Made by a program: the position numbers and the translations under genes. From contig NW_014577076.1 in assembly GCF_000485595.1 (NCBI RefSeq), positions 1,070,714-1,114,125 of the forward strand: DNA of 43,412 bases, written 5' to 3'. This document shows, one piece after another, positions 11,036-22,218 of the stretch. How positions within the stretch are numbered: the first letter of the stretch is position 1; each line of letters opens with the position of its first letter. Below the pieces are notes generated by a model. It worked only from the letters and a program-made list of their open reading frames with translations. It was not told where the DNA came from and ran no database searches. The DNA comes from Priapulus caudatus. Its lineage: Eukaryota; Priapulida; Priapulimorpha; Priapulimorphida; Priapulidae.

Positions 11036-12712
11036 TTCACAGGGCACTTCCTAAGATTTGTGTGACGCAATTTTCTTTGTTTATTGAAACTGGAAAGGTC
11101 AAAATACTGGTAATTAGGGCACCCAAACGGGAATCGGGATTGTTAGGAATTAAGTCCACGCACCATTACCACTATTATTACGGCTGTCCAACTGAACACT
11201 GGCTGGCCGCGTTTGTTCAACCTCCCTCAAACATTGACATTTTCCACTAACACCTCTAGTACTATAGTTGGTAACTACTCTACCTACGGTGGCAAATATT
11301 TCCTCGTCCCGTTCGCTATTTCTCTCTCTCTCTCTTCTCTCTCTGGTCGTCTCTCTCTCTCGCTCATCTCCTCATCTCTCGTCATCATCTCTCTCTCTCG
11401 TCTTCTCCTCTCGTCAGCTCCTCTTGCCGCTCCTAAAGCCCTCTTCCTCTCTCTCTCATTCCGTCTTCCGTCCTCGCGTCTGTCGTCTCGTCTGCCCATG
11501 CCTGCCTGCCTGCCTGCCTGCCTGCCTGGCTGCTACCTGCCTCCTACCGGCCTGTCTCCCTACCTGTATGTCTGTCTGTCCGTATCTGCGGTATATTAAT
11601 ATCATTCGAACCGCACCGTCCTCGTCTATCGCAATAGCTCCCGCTGCCACCCGCGTCCTTATCCACCCACACACACATTCCGCCTGCGTGCCCACGGTAG
11701 CACCTGCGCAAGAGCAGTACCTGCATGAGTTCGCGTGCTGTGCGTAGCCAGTAGCCATGCACAACACTGCCCACGCAGAGCAATGATCGCATTGTCAGGT
11801 GAGTAGTCATACATTGCGCGCCCTGTGGAACGACCCGCTGGCAGACGCGGCGCGTTCAGAGATGCAAGGTATATACCGCTGTTCAGCAGCTCTGACCTAC
11901 ATCAGCGACAAACAAGAACAGTCTAGCGTTACCTTCGAGCACGCTTTATCATACAAGTCACTAATGAAAGCGGGTTTGAAAGCGGCACACTAAATACCTG
12001 GGGGCGAAATCGGCGCTCCATAGCAGCCGCTATAAAGAAATTAGAATAAGAACCCATAAGAAATATCGACGGCGAACGTTAGCTCGCAACACATTTAAGA
12101 AAATCTTCTCATACATCAACAGAAAAAAATTCTATGAACCAGACAGCAGGCTATCATGTAGGAAGTCGTAATTAATCTAGTATGATGTGTTTTCTACGAA
12201 GATCGGAACCCATTTCAACCCTCTCGGTATAATGAACCTACTAACATTCTTCAGGTGTTCCATAATTGCATGGGCAGCCTGTTCCAGGAGTACCATTTAT
12301 CTATATACGACGTCGGACACTTGTATTCTATAATTGCCGTCGGCATGGTACTCTGAACATGCTGCGCGATGGCAATTATGGAATACGTTTAGCAATCCCA
12401 CGATAACTCTGAAAATTCGGCCCTTGTATCCCCGCAAGAAGCGGAGGTATGCTTGTAAGCGACGCGGCGAGTCCAGCTGCGACATTTTTAGGCGTTCAGG
12501 ATGAGAACATCTTTGAGTCATCTGTTGAGAATAAGTAAAATAGGAGAGTTGAAATGACCCAGATTGACTGTTGCGCATTTTCCCAATCATTTTTCGCTTT
12601 ACTGATTCTTGAAGGCAGGGTCTCGCACGCGCGTTATATATATATATAATATATAAATCGATCTATCATCTATCTCCTATCTCCCACGTTCTCTCTCGCT
12701 CTCTCTGTTCTG
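11036..12712. other. intron 2 sequence, copy A: CT and CTGC tracts, then unique sequence with a hairpin
   Basis: This is an intronic stretch. CT-rich and (CTGC)n DNA lies at about 11320-11590, followed by moderately unique sequence (11600-12640) shared with 17760-18840 and 25090-26130. No exon was recognised. Open frames in the CT tracts are Leu/Ser or Arg/Glu low-complexity shadows. Confidence 0.7.
12255..12386. repeat. imperfect inverted repeat, copy A
   Basis: The left arm (TTCCATAATTGC and GTTCCAGGAGTACCAT) pairs with the right arm (ATGGTACTCTGAACAT and GGCAATTATGGAAT). It is the same structure as the cleaner copy at 25758-25893. Confidence 0.8.
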
Positions 12713-12737
12713 NNNNNNNNNNNNNNNNNNNNNNNNN
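12713..12737. other. assembly gap, 25 N
   Basis: Exactly 25 unknown bases inside the CT-rich part of copy A. Comparison with copy B (18900-19320) shows that about 400 bp are missing at this point. The fixed length suggests a placeholder and not a measured gap. Confidence 0.99.
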
Positions 12738-12899
12738 GGATATGGCCAGTATTTGACATTTTCCGTGTCAGACCCGCGGCTCTTTCATCCGTGAATTACA
12801 GCCAGTCTCTGCAACACACACACGTCGCTTTGTCTTTCTCTAACATCCACCCCCACCCGACTACTCTCTCCCACTCTCGCTTCCGTTCTTGTTCGCTTT

Positions 12900-13130
12900 T
12901 CTGTTTTCCTCTTCCTTTCTTTTTTTTTGCTCTCTCTCTCTCTTTCATTTACTCTCTGTCTTATTCTCTCTCACTCTCTCACTCGTTTTCTTCTTCTTCT
13001 TCTTCGATTTCTTCTCGTATCTCTCTCTCTCGTCGTCTTCTTCTCGTCTCTCTCTCCACTTTTCCTATTCCTCTCTTTCTCTCTCTCTCTCTTCTCCGTC
13101 TCTCTCTCTCTCCTCTCTCTCTCATCTCTC

Positions 13131-13178
<48 letters not shown>

Positions 13179-13205
13179 GTCTGTCTGTCTTTCTGTCTGT
13201 CTGTC
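12900..13205. repeat. CT-rich low-complexity tract ending in (CTGT)n, copy A
   Basis: Long (CT)n, TTC and (CTGT)n runs. It accounts for the Ser/Leu-rich and Arg/Glu-rich open frames in all readings here; none is a gene. Confidence 0.95.
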
Positions 13206-14396
13206 TCTGTTGTCACGAGTCTACAGCAGTGAGGTCGCGGGTGGGTAACGTACGGTTAGTGGCATGCAGGCAATGAACTCAGCGGAAAACATTAAGGTGA
13301 ACCTACGCGCTAACCACGCACAGAACACATAAGTCGCGCACACTGGTCGCAATTGGGCCTGGGGATAGCAAGCGAAAGTGTACGCGTCCATCCGTGCACT
13401 TGGTCGCAGGCTCGTGATTAATCACTGATACTCTTGTAACGTAAACAGGGACGAACGACAACAGAAAATACTATTAACGAACATGGGACGTTGTCGGGGC
13501 ACAAAGCTAAACGATGCAATTGGTAATCATCGGGTCAGACAGAAGAGTACTTACTGAGTTTTTCTATGGACTTGTCACGGGGGACTCTAGTCAGCATTCT
13601 TTATGCACCTTCACCCAACTTGCGGTGTTAATTTACTGGAGAGTGAGGGTGAAGGACAGGATGAGTACGAGGGTTGATGGTCAAAGGAAGGAAGAAGCGT
13701 AGCAATGCGGTTACTCCACCGATCCTACCAACGTGGAAACGGATTGACAACCTTAAAGAGTTGTATGTAGTCCTACACATTTACACGACAGTTTGTCAGC
13801 ACGTGCATCACTATGGCGACAGTTGCTGTTGCTCACATTGTTGTTACCAATCATTACTGTTCACAAGGGCGACAATAGAAAAGGGGAATGGGCTACAGCC
13901 CCTACAGCCCCTTCCCCTCCGCCGGGAGAAAGGGCTACAGCCCCTTCTACATGCAGCTACAGCCCCTTCCCCTCCGCCGAGAGAATGGGCTACAGCCCCT
14001 TCCCCTCCGCCGGGAGAAAGTAATTTAAACTCGTCGGGAAATCCATGAGACATTTTGCTCTCGTTCTTTAGGCCTACCTGTAGCCCGGTGCTGTTCACAG
14101 TGACTTGCGAAAATAATTGACAAGATAAAAAGTTCAATTATCTGTACATCTGTTGTAATACAGTTTATCAATAGCTATAGATCAAGAAATTATTTTCGAG
14201 TAAAAACGCTAAAGATGAAGTTTGAATCTTTATAGCTTGAAAAAACCCCGATGTACTTGTTTTAGATTTGAGCTTTTGGCCCCCTTATACTCGAAATGTA
14301 GGTTTAGCCCTCGCCTGTCGGAGGCCTTATATATATACAGCCCCACACCGTCGAATACCTTTGCCACGCCTTCCACTCTCACACACACGCGCGCGC
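13206..14396. other. end of copy A: intronic sequence with repeated 'ctacagccccttcccctcc' words
   Basis: No exon was recognised. At about 13895-14020, four or five diverged repeats of CTACAGCCCCTTCCCCTCC with GCCGGGAGAA occur. The site CTCTAGTCAG at 13585-13594 is the empty target of the MITE that is filled in copy B. The block ends at the CA/CG tract where copy B begins. Confidence 0.7.
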
Positions 14397-14649
14397 AGAC
14401 CTTGCCTTTAGGCATCGCGACATGCTGATTAAGAATATATATGGTGTTGGGGGTGAGCTCTTACGGGGGGGGAAAAAGATAGTCAGAAAGACAGACACAA
14501 AAACAGGCTCGCCCTTTATATAAGAGATATTGAAGATAACATTGTGAAATAACAGGAAATTGTTGTAAAATAAAAAAATTGTTTCTTAGAATATTTGGTT
14601 TCTGATAAACATGTTATGTGTGTCATACATCATGCTGCTTTCTCTATAG

Positions 14650-15145
14650 AACTAATAACAACGACGGGCGTTATATCCTTGAATGCGTACTTAGGCGTAG
14701 ACGAAGTTTGATTAATGTACGCGCTCCACAAAATATACGCCTGCCACTACCTCTTGTGCTAATAATAACAAATGTCACTATAGCGGTATATAGTTGATTT
14801 GTGTGTGTTCGGTGTGACAACGTCGAGGTCGCGAGCATTCTGTGCTCGCTTCCTGTACTATCCCTCACCCACACGCCTAGATACAAGTCAACGGAGTATA
14901 CGTAACGTGTCTTCACTGGCGGACACGTCTCGCGTTATTACCTTACCGACCGATTGCGTCCGCGTTTTAAATCATGACGACGAATGCCGCTTGAATGCTT
15001 GCAGGTCGTGGTCAAGGCAACGTCTACCTCGTCGTTAGTACAAACAGCAATCAACGCTAGTGGCTCGAGGAACAACCACACGCGACGGCACACGGCACCG
15101 TACCCTCTATACACTCCAGAGCGTCTAGATCCCGGCTAAACCACT
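14650..15145 (+). promoter_or_regulatory. 5' flank/5' UTR of the gene, with a 51-codon upstream ORF
   Basis: The stretch upstream of the start codon. GGTATATAGTTG at about 14785 is a weak TATA-like word. An upstream ATG at 14984 opens a 51-codon frame that stops at 15137-15139, six bases before the gene's ATG, and a shorter six-codon uORF begins at 14974. GAATGCTTGCAG just inside the longer uORF could instead be a splice acceptor for a 5'-UTR exon. The transcription start is not known, so whether the uORFs are transcribed is open. Confidence 0.3.
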
Positions 15146-15459
15146 ATGGCTACCGACAGTCCTGTGAGCGGGACACGTGACGACAGTGGATCGTCGGCAG
15201 ACGATACGACGACGTCGCCGTCGGACAACGGCCGGGCGACGGGCACCGGCTCGCCGACAAACAGTACAAACTCGGAGACGGATAGCGGCATCGGAGTTAC
15301 GGTGAATCGCAACCCAGTCTACAACAGCAACTGGAGCGAGGCGGAGGAGGCGACGGGGAGGGTGAACCACGGCTTCGCGACAACGGACGAGAATAAAGAA
15401 GAGAAACCTGCCGAGTATTTCCTGCCAGTCCCGCCCGCTGAGCCTATACCGACCGACAA
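15146..15459 (+). CDS. SEA-EGF-mucin type II membrane protein, exon 1: cytoplasmic tail
   Basis: Encodes residues 1-104 and two bases of codon 105. The start is chosen because the ATG has A at -3 and G at +4, because the frame is open to a consensus donor (GACAA then GTAAGT at 15460), and because the same ATG and donor are found in copy A. There is no signal peptide. The tail is acidic and rich in Ser, Thr, Asp and Gly (DDTTTSPSDNGRATGTGSPT), as expected of a disordered cytosolic segment. It contains an NPVY motif (residues 56-59), the NPxY type known to bind PTB domains and to drive clathrin-mediated uptake, and a proline-rich end (LPVPPAEPIP, 93-102). The next exon supplies the membrane helix, so the tail should be cytosolic. 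I do not recognise a named orthologue. Confidence 0.8.
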
Positions 15460-16514
15460 GTAAGTAGGCCTGCGTGCTGCGGATGTTGAGGTACTGAAGG
15501 GCGACATTCGGCGGTCGTTACCACGGACCTATATTCGCACGTACCCGCGCATAAAAACATGATTATTATATTATTGATGCGAGAAATATTTGCAGTGTCA
15601 CTTCGGATGCAGGATAACAGAAGCTCATCATAACAATTCTTTTATCAGAAGTCCATCTTCTTATCTGTTGGACTTCTGATGCTAACGTGTCTGCACGCCT
15701 ACTGTGAACGCGATAGTTTAGAATGTCGTCACAGATTCATCTGATCACATGATTGAATCTGTGATTGTGATTGAATCGTTGCTTCTAATATGTGCAGGTA
15801 ACGTGTTATGTTTACGCCTACTCATGAACAAAATCGCCGAGATGTAACCACATAAACGCTTTATACACAAATACACCCATAAACAAAAACATGCATATAC
15901 ACAAACACAAATGCACACGTACACACGCGCGCGCGCACGCACGCACGCATGCACACGCACACTAATGAGAATGGAAGAGATCGAGGGGGAGACAAGGGGT
16001 AGCCGCAGTTCGTTGCTCTTCGTGTGCAGTGGTGTGAGGTGAGACTGTGCAGTCAAATTCCGTTATAGATGACAGAATCTAACGATGGGGTTCCCATTGC
16101 AAATCAAAAATGATTGTTCGCCGTATTCACTGTTTTATCACCAGCTATTTGAAGTTTCTATACCACGCTGCGATTCTATTTCTGTTAAATGAATTAGAAT
16201 GCCCCAGACCGACCCCGCCTAAAATAAATGTATTAATTCATTATATATATATATATATGCCCGTGTCGGTCAGGTGTATGGTTAGTCAGGTTTCCAACAT
16301 GCAAATTTGAAATTTCCGTGATATTCTTAAAAAATTCTACTGCGTCGAACATGATGAATGTAAACAAGTATTTATTTTTTAGGTAATCGCTGCGTAAATG
16401 TGTTATCTTCATCTCTCACACGCGAGATCAAAGGTCGGACAAGTGAAATAGGTGAAGTGATGGCGGGTCAACTGAAGCATGCATGATATGTGGAATTTTA
16501 TTGCACGTTGACAG

Positions 16515-16654
16515 GTCGCGAACCTACAGGGACGAAGACGACGAGCCTCACAAGATCCACTTCATACAGAAAGGAAAAAGGACATGGCTGATAATCGCCG
16601 GGATTATAATTATCATCACCGTCGCTCTATTTCTAGCAGCGGTGTACATAGCAG
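16515..16654 (+). CDS. SEA-EGF-mucin protein, exon 2: juxtamembrane and transmembrane helix
   Basis: Acceptor TTGACAG, then a single G completes Lys105; the donor is GCAG/GTAGGT. It encodes SRTYRDEDDEPHKIHFIQKGKRT followed by a hydrophobic helix of about 23 residues (129-151) with a five-isoleucine run. The basic cluster KGKR lies just before the helix and no signal peptide precedes it. This predicts an N-in/C-out type II (signal-anchor) topology, so all later domains face outside. The last 16 bases of the exon and its donor form the first unit of a 27-bp minisatellite that runs on into the intron, so alternative donors exist that would insert whole copies of AVYIAGRFT. Confidence 0.85.
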
Positions 16655-17190
16655 GTAGGTTTACAGCGGTGTACATAGCAGGTAGGTTTACAGCGGTGTA
16701 CATAGCAGGTAGGTTTACAGCGGTGTACATAGCAGGTAGGTTTACAGCGTGTACATATGCAAGGTAGGTTTACAGCGGTGTAACATAGCAGGTAAGGTTT
16801 ACAGCGGTGTACATAGCAGTCAGGTTTACCAGCGGTGTGCATGGGAAGGTAGGTTTAACAGCGGTGTACATAGCAGGTAGGTTTAGCAGCGGTGTACATA
16901 GCAGGTAGGATTTTACAGCGGTGTCCATAGCAGGATAAGGTTTACAGCGTGTACATAAGGCAGGTAGGTTTACAGGCGTGTACATGGCAAGTAGGTTTAC
17001 ACAGCGGTGTATATGGGCAAATAGTTACAGCGGTGTACATAGGCAGGTAGGTTTACAGCGGTGTACATTAGGCAAGGTTAGGTTTTACAAGCGGTGTGGC
17101 ATTAGCAGGTAGGCTTTATGGCAGCGGTGTGCAATAGCAGGGGTAGGTTTAAGCAGCGGTGGTGGCATGGCAGGTAGGTTAGCAGCGGTT
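16638..17190. repeat. 27-bp minisatellite overlapping exon 2 and its splice donor (copy B)
   Basis: The unit is 27 bp, a multiple of three: GCGGTGTACATAGCAG from the exon end, plus the donor GTAGGT and TTTACA. The first four units or so are perfect; later ones carry one-base indels. There are about 20 units in total. Read in the exon frame, each unit adds the nine residues AVYIAGRFT. Each unit also carries an acceptor-like TTTACAG and a donor-like CAGGTAGGT. The array ends near GCAGCGGTTGTTGCCACAG at 17185. Confidence 0.97.
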
Positions 17191-17469
17191 GTTGCCACAG
17201 CACTTCTAAGATTGTGTGACGGCAATTTTTCTTTGTTTTTATTGAAACTGTGAAAGGTAAATATTGTAAATTAGGCAACGGCCAACGGAAATCGGATTGT
17301 TAGGAATTAAAGTCCACGCACCATTACCCACATTTTACGGCTTCGTCCACGTGAACACTGCTGGCCTACTGTTTGTTCAACCTCCTCAACATTGACATTT
17401 CCACTACCACCTCTTAGTACTGATAGTCTGGTACCTACTCTACGCTACGGTGGCCAAATTATTCCTGCG

Positions 17470-17760
17470 TCCGTTCCCTATTTCTGCTCTCTCATCTCTA
17501 TCTTCTCTCTCTCCCTCACGCTCTCTGAGCTCGTCTCCTCTCATATCTTCTCTCTCTCTCATCTCTCTCTCTCTTTCTCTCTCTCTCCGCGCCCCTCTCT
17601 TTGCCGCTCTAGCCCCTCTTGCCTCTCTCTCTCTCCGTCTCCGTCCTCCAGTCTGTCTGTCTGTCTGCCTGCCTGCCTGCACTGCCTGCCTGCCTGCCTG
17701 CGTGCCTACCCTGCCTGCCTACCGGCCTGTCTCCCATACCTGTATGTCTGTCTGTCCGTA
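17470..17760. repeat. CT-rich and (CTGC)n/(CTGT)n tract (copy B)
   Basis: Pyrimidine tract grading to CTGCCTGCC and CTGTCTGTC runs. Copy C restarts inside the equivalent of this tract (24920-25090). All open frames over it are low-complexity artefacts. Confidence 0.95.
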
Positions 17761-18449
17761 TCATCGTATATTATATCATTCGGAACGCACCGTCCTCCGT
17801 CTATCGCATAGCTATCCTGCCACCGCGCTCCTTATTCGCACCCACACACACACATTCCGCCTGCGTGGCAGCGGTACAACCCGCTGCGGTCAGAGCAGTA
17901 GCGCATGAGTTTGCGGCGGCTGTGCGTAGCCAGTAGCATGCCACAACCTGCCCACGCAGGCAATGCTCGCATTGTCCAGGTGAGTAGTCCATACATTGCC
18001 GCGCCCATGTGGAACGAACCGCTGGCAAGACGCCGCGTCAGAAGATGCAGCCTATATACGCTGTTCACAGCTCTGACCACATCAGCGACAACAAAGAAAC
18101 AGTCTAGCTTACCTCGAGCACGCTTTATCATACAAGTCACTAGTGAAGCGTTTGAAAGCGGCAACACTAAATACCTGTGCGAATATCGGCGCTCAGCATA
18201 GCACCGCTATACAGAAATTCAGAAATAAAAACCCGAGTATCCCTAAGAAAATAATGAGCGGCGAACGTTTCGCTCGCACAAGCATTTCAAGAAATTACTC
18301 TCTCATACATCATACAGAAAAAATTCTATGAAACCAGAACAGGCAGGCTATCATGTAGGAAGTCGTATATTAATCTAGTATATGTGTTTTCTAGAAGATC
18401 GAACAACATTTCAACCCTCTCAAGATAATGACCTACCCTAAGCATTCTT

Positions 18450-18592
18450 ATGGTGTTCCATAATTGGCCATGTGCGCAGCCTGTTCCAGAGTACCATTTT
18501 ATCTATATACGACGTCGGACACGTTGTATTCTATATGCGTCGCATGGTACTCTGAACAATGCTGGCGGCGATGGCAAATTCATGGAATAACG
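18450..18592. repeat. imperfect inverted repeat, copy B
   Basis: Counterpart of 25758-25893, with several one-base insertions in both arms (for example AATTGGCCATGTGCGCAGCC). Confidence 0.75.
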
Positions 18593-18889
18593 TTACAATC
18601 CCGAGTAACTTGAAAAATTCGGCCCTTTGTATCCGCCGGCAGAAGGAGGAGGTATGCTTGTAAGCTGACGCCGGCGAGGTCGCAGCTGCACATTTTAGCG
18701 GTTCTACGATGAGAATCTTTGAAGTCAATCTGGTGAGAATAAGTAAAATAGAGAGTTTGAAATGACCATGATTTGCTGTCTGCGCGATTCCCAATGCATT
18801 TTCGCTTTACTGATTCTTGAACAGGGTCTCGCACGCGCGTTATATATATATATAATAGTATATATATCGATCTATCAATCTATCTTATC

Positions 18890-19008
18890 ATCCCACTTCT
18901 CTCTCGCTCCTCTCTGTTTCTTGTCTTAGTCTCTATCACTCTCTCCTGCTCTCTCTCTGCTCTCTCGTCGTCTCTCTCTCCTCTCTCTCTCAGTCTCCTC
19001 TTCTCATA

Positions 19009-19063
<55 letters not shown>

Positions 19064-19637
19064 TTCTCTGACTCTCTATTTCTCAGAAGCTCCTTCCACA
19101 AACTGACATGTTAACCATTCTATATCTTTACTGTACTACTCGGCAATTTTATTTTCGTGTCAAACAGCTTTAATCATCAGGATTATAGCCAGTATCTGCA
19201 ATCGCACAGATCGCTCAGACGTTTTTTTCCGTTAATATATATATATATATATATATTATATATCACTGCTACTGCCACATGCTACCATTCGACTTATCTT
19301 CAGAGTGTCACTCTGCCAGTATTTGACATTTTTCGTGTCAGACCGGCTCTTTCATCGTGAATTACAGCCAGTCTCTGCAATCACACACACGTCGCTTGTC
19401 TTTCTCTAACATCCACCGCCCCCACGCGACTACTCTGCTCGCCACTCCTCCGCTTCCGTTCTTGTTCGCATTTTCTGTTTCCTCTCCTTTCTTTTTTTGC
19501 TCTCTCTCTCTCTTCATTGTACTCTCTGTCTTATTCTCCTCTCACCTCTCTCACTCGTTTTCTTCTTCTTCTTCTTCGATTTCTTCTCGTATCTCTCTCT
19601 CTCGTCGTCTTCTTCTCGTCTCTCTCTCCTTTTCTAT

Positions 19638-19704
<67 letters not shown>

Positions 19705-19775
19705 CTCTCTCTCCTTCGTCTCTCTCTCTCTTTCTCTCTTCTCTCTGTCTGTCCTGTCTTCTGTCTGTCTGTCTC
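18890..19775. repeat. CT-rich tracts with a short (TA)n run (copy B)
   Basis: CT tracts at about 18890-19085 and 19495-19775, separated by about 400 bp that copy A lacks because of its gap. A (TA)n run sits at about 19233-19263. Open frames here are Ser/Leu or Arg/Glu shadows. Confidence 0.95.
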
Positions 19776-20157
19776 TGTTTGTCAACGGTCTACAGCAGTG
19801 AGGTCGCGGGTGGGTAACGAGTACGTTAGTCGGCATGCAGGCAATGAACTCAGCGGAAAACATTAAGGTGAACCTACGCGCTAACCACGCACAGAACACA
19901 TAAGTCGCGCAACACTGGTCGCAATTGGGCCTGGGGATAGCAAGCGAAAGGTGTACGCGTCCATACCGTGCACTTGGTCGCAGCTCGTGATTAATCACTG
20001 ATACTCTTGTAACGTAAACAGGGACGAACGACACAGAAAAATACTATTAACGAAGCATGGGACGTTGTCGGGCACAAAGCTAAACGATGCAATTGGTAAT
20101 CATCGGGTCAGACAGAAGAGTACTTACTGAGTTTTTCTATGGACTTGTCACGGGGGA

Positions 20158-20379
20158 CTCTAGTTAGGCTCGTAGGGTCTATGTCCCCCTGACCTCTGTT
20201 TGACCTCGCTCGTTTAGCTATTTCTGACTAACCTAACCCTAACCTAATCCTAACCCTAACCCTAACCCTAACTTATATATATTATAATATTATATATATA
20301 TATATATTAGTCAGAAATAGCTAAACGAGCGAGGTCAAACAGAGGTCAAGGGGACATAGACCTTATCTGCTCTAGTTAG
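20158..20379. mobile_element. MITE-like element with about 50-bp terminal inverted repeats and internal telomere-like repeats (copy B)
   Basis: The left arm (GGTCTATGTCCCCCTGACC ... TTTAGCTATTTCTGACTA, about 20175-20227) is the near-exact reverse complement of the right arm (TAGTCAGAAATAGCTAAA ... GACATAGACC, about 20308-20362). Between them lie about eight CCTAA/CCCTAA repeats (20228-20272) and an AT run. The candidate target duplication CTCTAGTTAG flanks it at 20158-20167 and 20370-20379, leaving a 202-bp element. Copy A at 13585-13594 has a single CTCTAGTCAG and no element, which is the structure of an empty site. There is no coding capacity. The transposase family is uncertain: a 10-bp duplication fits none of the common classes exactly, and it could be 8-9 bp plus chance matches. 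Confidence 0.85.
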
Positions 20380-21189
20380 CATTCTTTACGCACCTTCACC
20401 CAACTGCGTGTTAATTTACTGGAGAGTGAGGGTGAAGGACAGGATGAGTACGAGGTTGATGGTCAAAGGAAGGAAGAAGCGTAAGCAATGCGGTTACTCC
20501 CACCGATCCTACCGAACGTGGAAACGGATTGACAACCTTAAAGAGTTGTATGTAGTCCTACACATTTACACGACAGTTTGTCAGCACGTGCATCACTATG
20601 GCGACAGTTGCTTGTTGCTCACATTGTTGTTACCAATCATTACTGTTCACAAGGGCGACAATAGAAAAGGGGAATGGGCTACAGCCCCTACAGCCCCTTC
20701 CCCCGCGCGGGAGAAAGGCTACAGGCCCCTTCTACATGCAGCTACAGCCCCTCCCCCTCCGCGAGAGAATGGGCTACAGCCCCTTCCCCTCCGCCGGGAG
20801 AAAGTAATTTAAACTCGTCGGGAAATCCATGAGACATTTTGCTCTCGTTCTTTGGCCTACCTGTAGCCGCGTGCTGTTCACAGTGACTTGCGAAAATAAT
20901 TGACAAGATAAAAAGTTCAATTATCTGTACATCTGTTGTAAATACAGTTTATCAATAGCTATAGATCAAGAAATTATTTTCGAGTAAAAACGCTAAAGAT
21001 GAAGTTTGAATCTTTATAGCTTGAAAAACCCGATGTACTTGTTTTAGATTTGAGCTTTTGGCCCCCTTATACTCGAATGTAGGTTTAGCCCTCGCGCTGT
21101 CGGAGGCCTTATATATATACAGCCCACACCGTCGAATACCTTTGCCACCTTCCCTCTCACAGCACACGCGCTTGCCGCGCACCCCGCGC

Positions 21190-21287
21190 GCGACACACAC
21201 CCACACACACACACACACACACACCACACACACCACAACACACACACACACACACGCCCAGCACACACACACGTACACGCGCGCACA

Positions 21288-21332
<45 letters not shown>

Positions 21333-21411
21333 ACACACACACACACACACACAACACACACCACACACAACACACACACACATACACACACACACACAAC
21401 ACACACAACAC

Positions 21412-21482
<71 letters not shown>
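21190..21482. repeat. long (CA)n microsatellite (copy B)
   Basis: Nearly 300 bp of CA repeats with CACACCACA and CGCGCACA interruptions. It accounts for the Thr/His-rich and Cys/Val-rich open frames of up to 246 residues in this stretch, none of which is a gene. Copy A ends at the start of the equivalent tract. Confidence 0.97.
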
Positions 21483-22218
21483 ATCGGGGACCTTAGCTTC
21501 CCTGTCAAGGACCTTAGCCCCTGTTTTAGGCAATCGCTGGTGTCACACCGCATTAGTGAGATCTTTGGCCAACACCCGGAAGGGAAATTATCACGAACCG
21601 GGAATGGTGTGTAACTTTGCTTCGCTTCAAAGGCGAACAGCATACAGGCGCAGTAGTAGCAGGAAATCGCGCGTTGTCGAGCGTTGTTTGTCTAAACTTC
21701 AGCACCGAATCTGGTGCAGGAATATAGACAAACCCTGGTCACCTAGCTGCGTCCAGCGGTGTTTCTCAGCGGTGACTCTCTGTACGGAAATACAGTAGCA
21801 ATAATATGATGCATTCTTACTATATATTTTCTTTCTTTACTTTAGTTGCCACGTATAGTAAAATCACGCCCGCAATCTTAATATGGAAGAGGGCTTTGAC
21901 CTTTAATATCACCCTAGGCCTAGTGCCTTAATATTTAGAATACAGGTTTCTGAGATACTTTATGAGCGTGAGCTTTTCTTATATCATATCCTGCTTTGTA
22001 TCCTTACTGAGAGATTACCCACGATTTCTTATTCGTTGATTCTGTCCTTCTACTCCGCTGCACGCTACGTTATACTACTTGTGTAAGTCTATGGTGTTAC
22101 TCCTGGTGTTACTCCTGTACAATGTACAGCAGCGCATTTATATTTTTAACGGATATTTATTTCCAAAGAATTGCCAATGCTACGATCCGTGTTTATGGCC
22201 CTGTGTTTATGCCGTGTT

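Larger units (their letters stand above)
8172..14396. repeat. copy A of the duplicated segment (matches about 14397-21170)
   Basis: It is collinear with copy B from ACCTTGCCTTTAGGCATC (8175 and 14402) through exon 1, exon 2, the 27-bp minisatellite, the CT tracts, the hairpin, the 'ctacagcccc' block and the TTATATATATACAGCCCC block, ending at a CA/CG tract. Differences are mostly one-base indels. Copy A lacks the MITE insertion and has lost about 400 bp at its 25-N gap. Confidence 0.9.

Noticed and set aside
12791-13276. Open frames of up to 161 residues rich in Ser, Leu and Phe, with Arg/Glu shadows on the other strand
   Set aside because: CT-tract translations; frames are not conserved in the other copies and have no domain.
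20952-21798. Long open frames (193-246 residues, Cys/Val- or Thr/His-rich) on both strands
   Set aside because: They are readings of a CA microsatellite; length is due to the repeat lacking stops.
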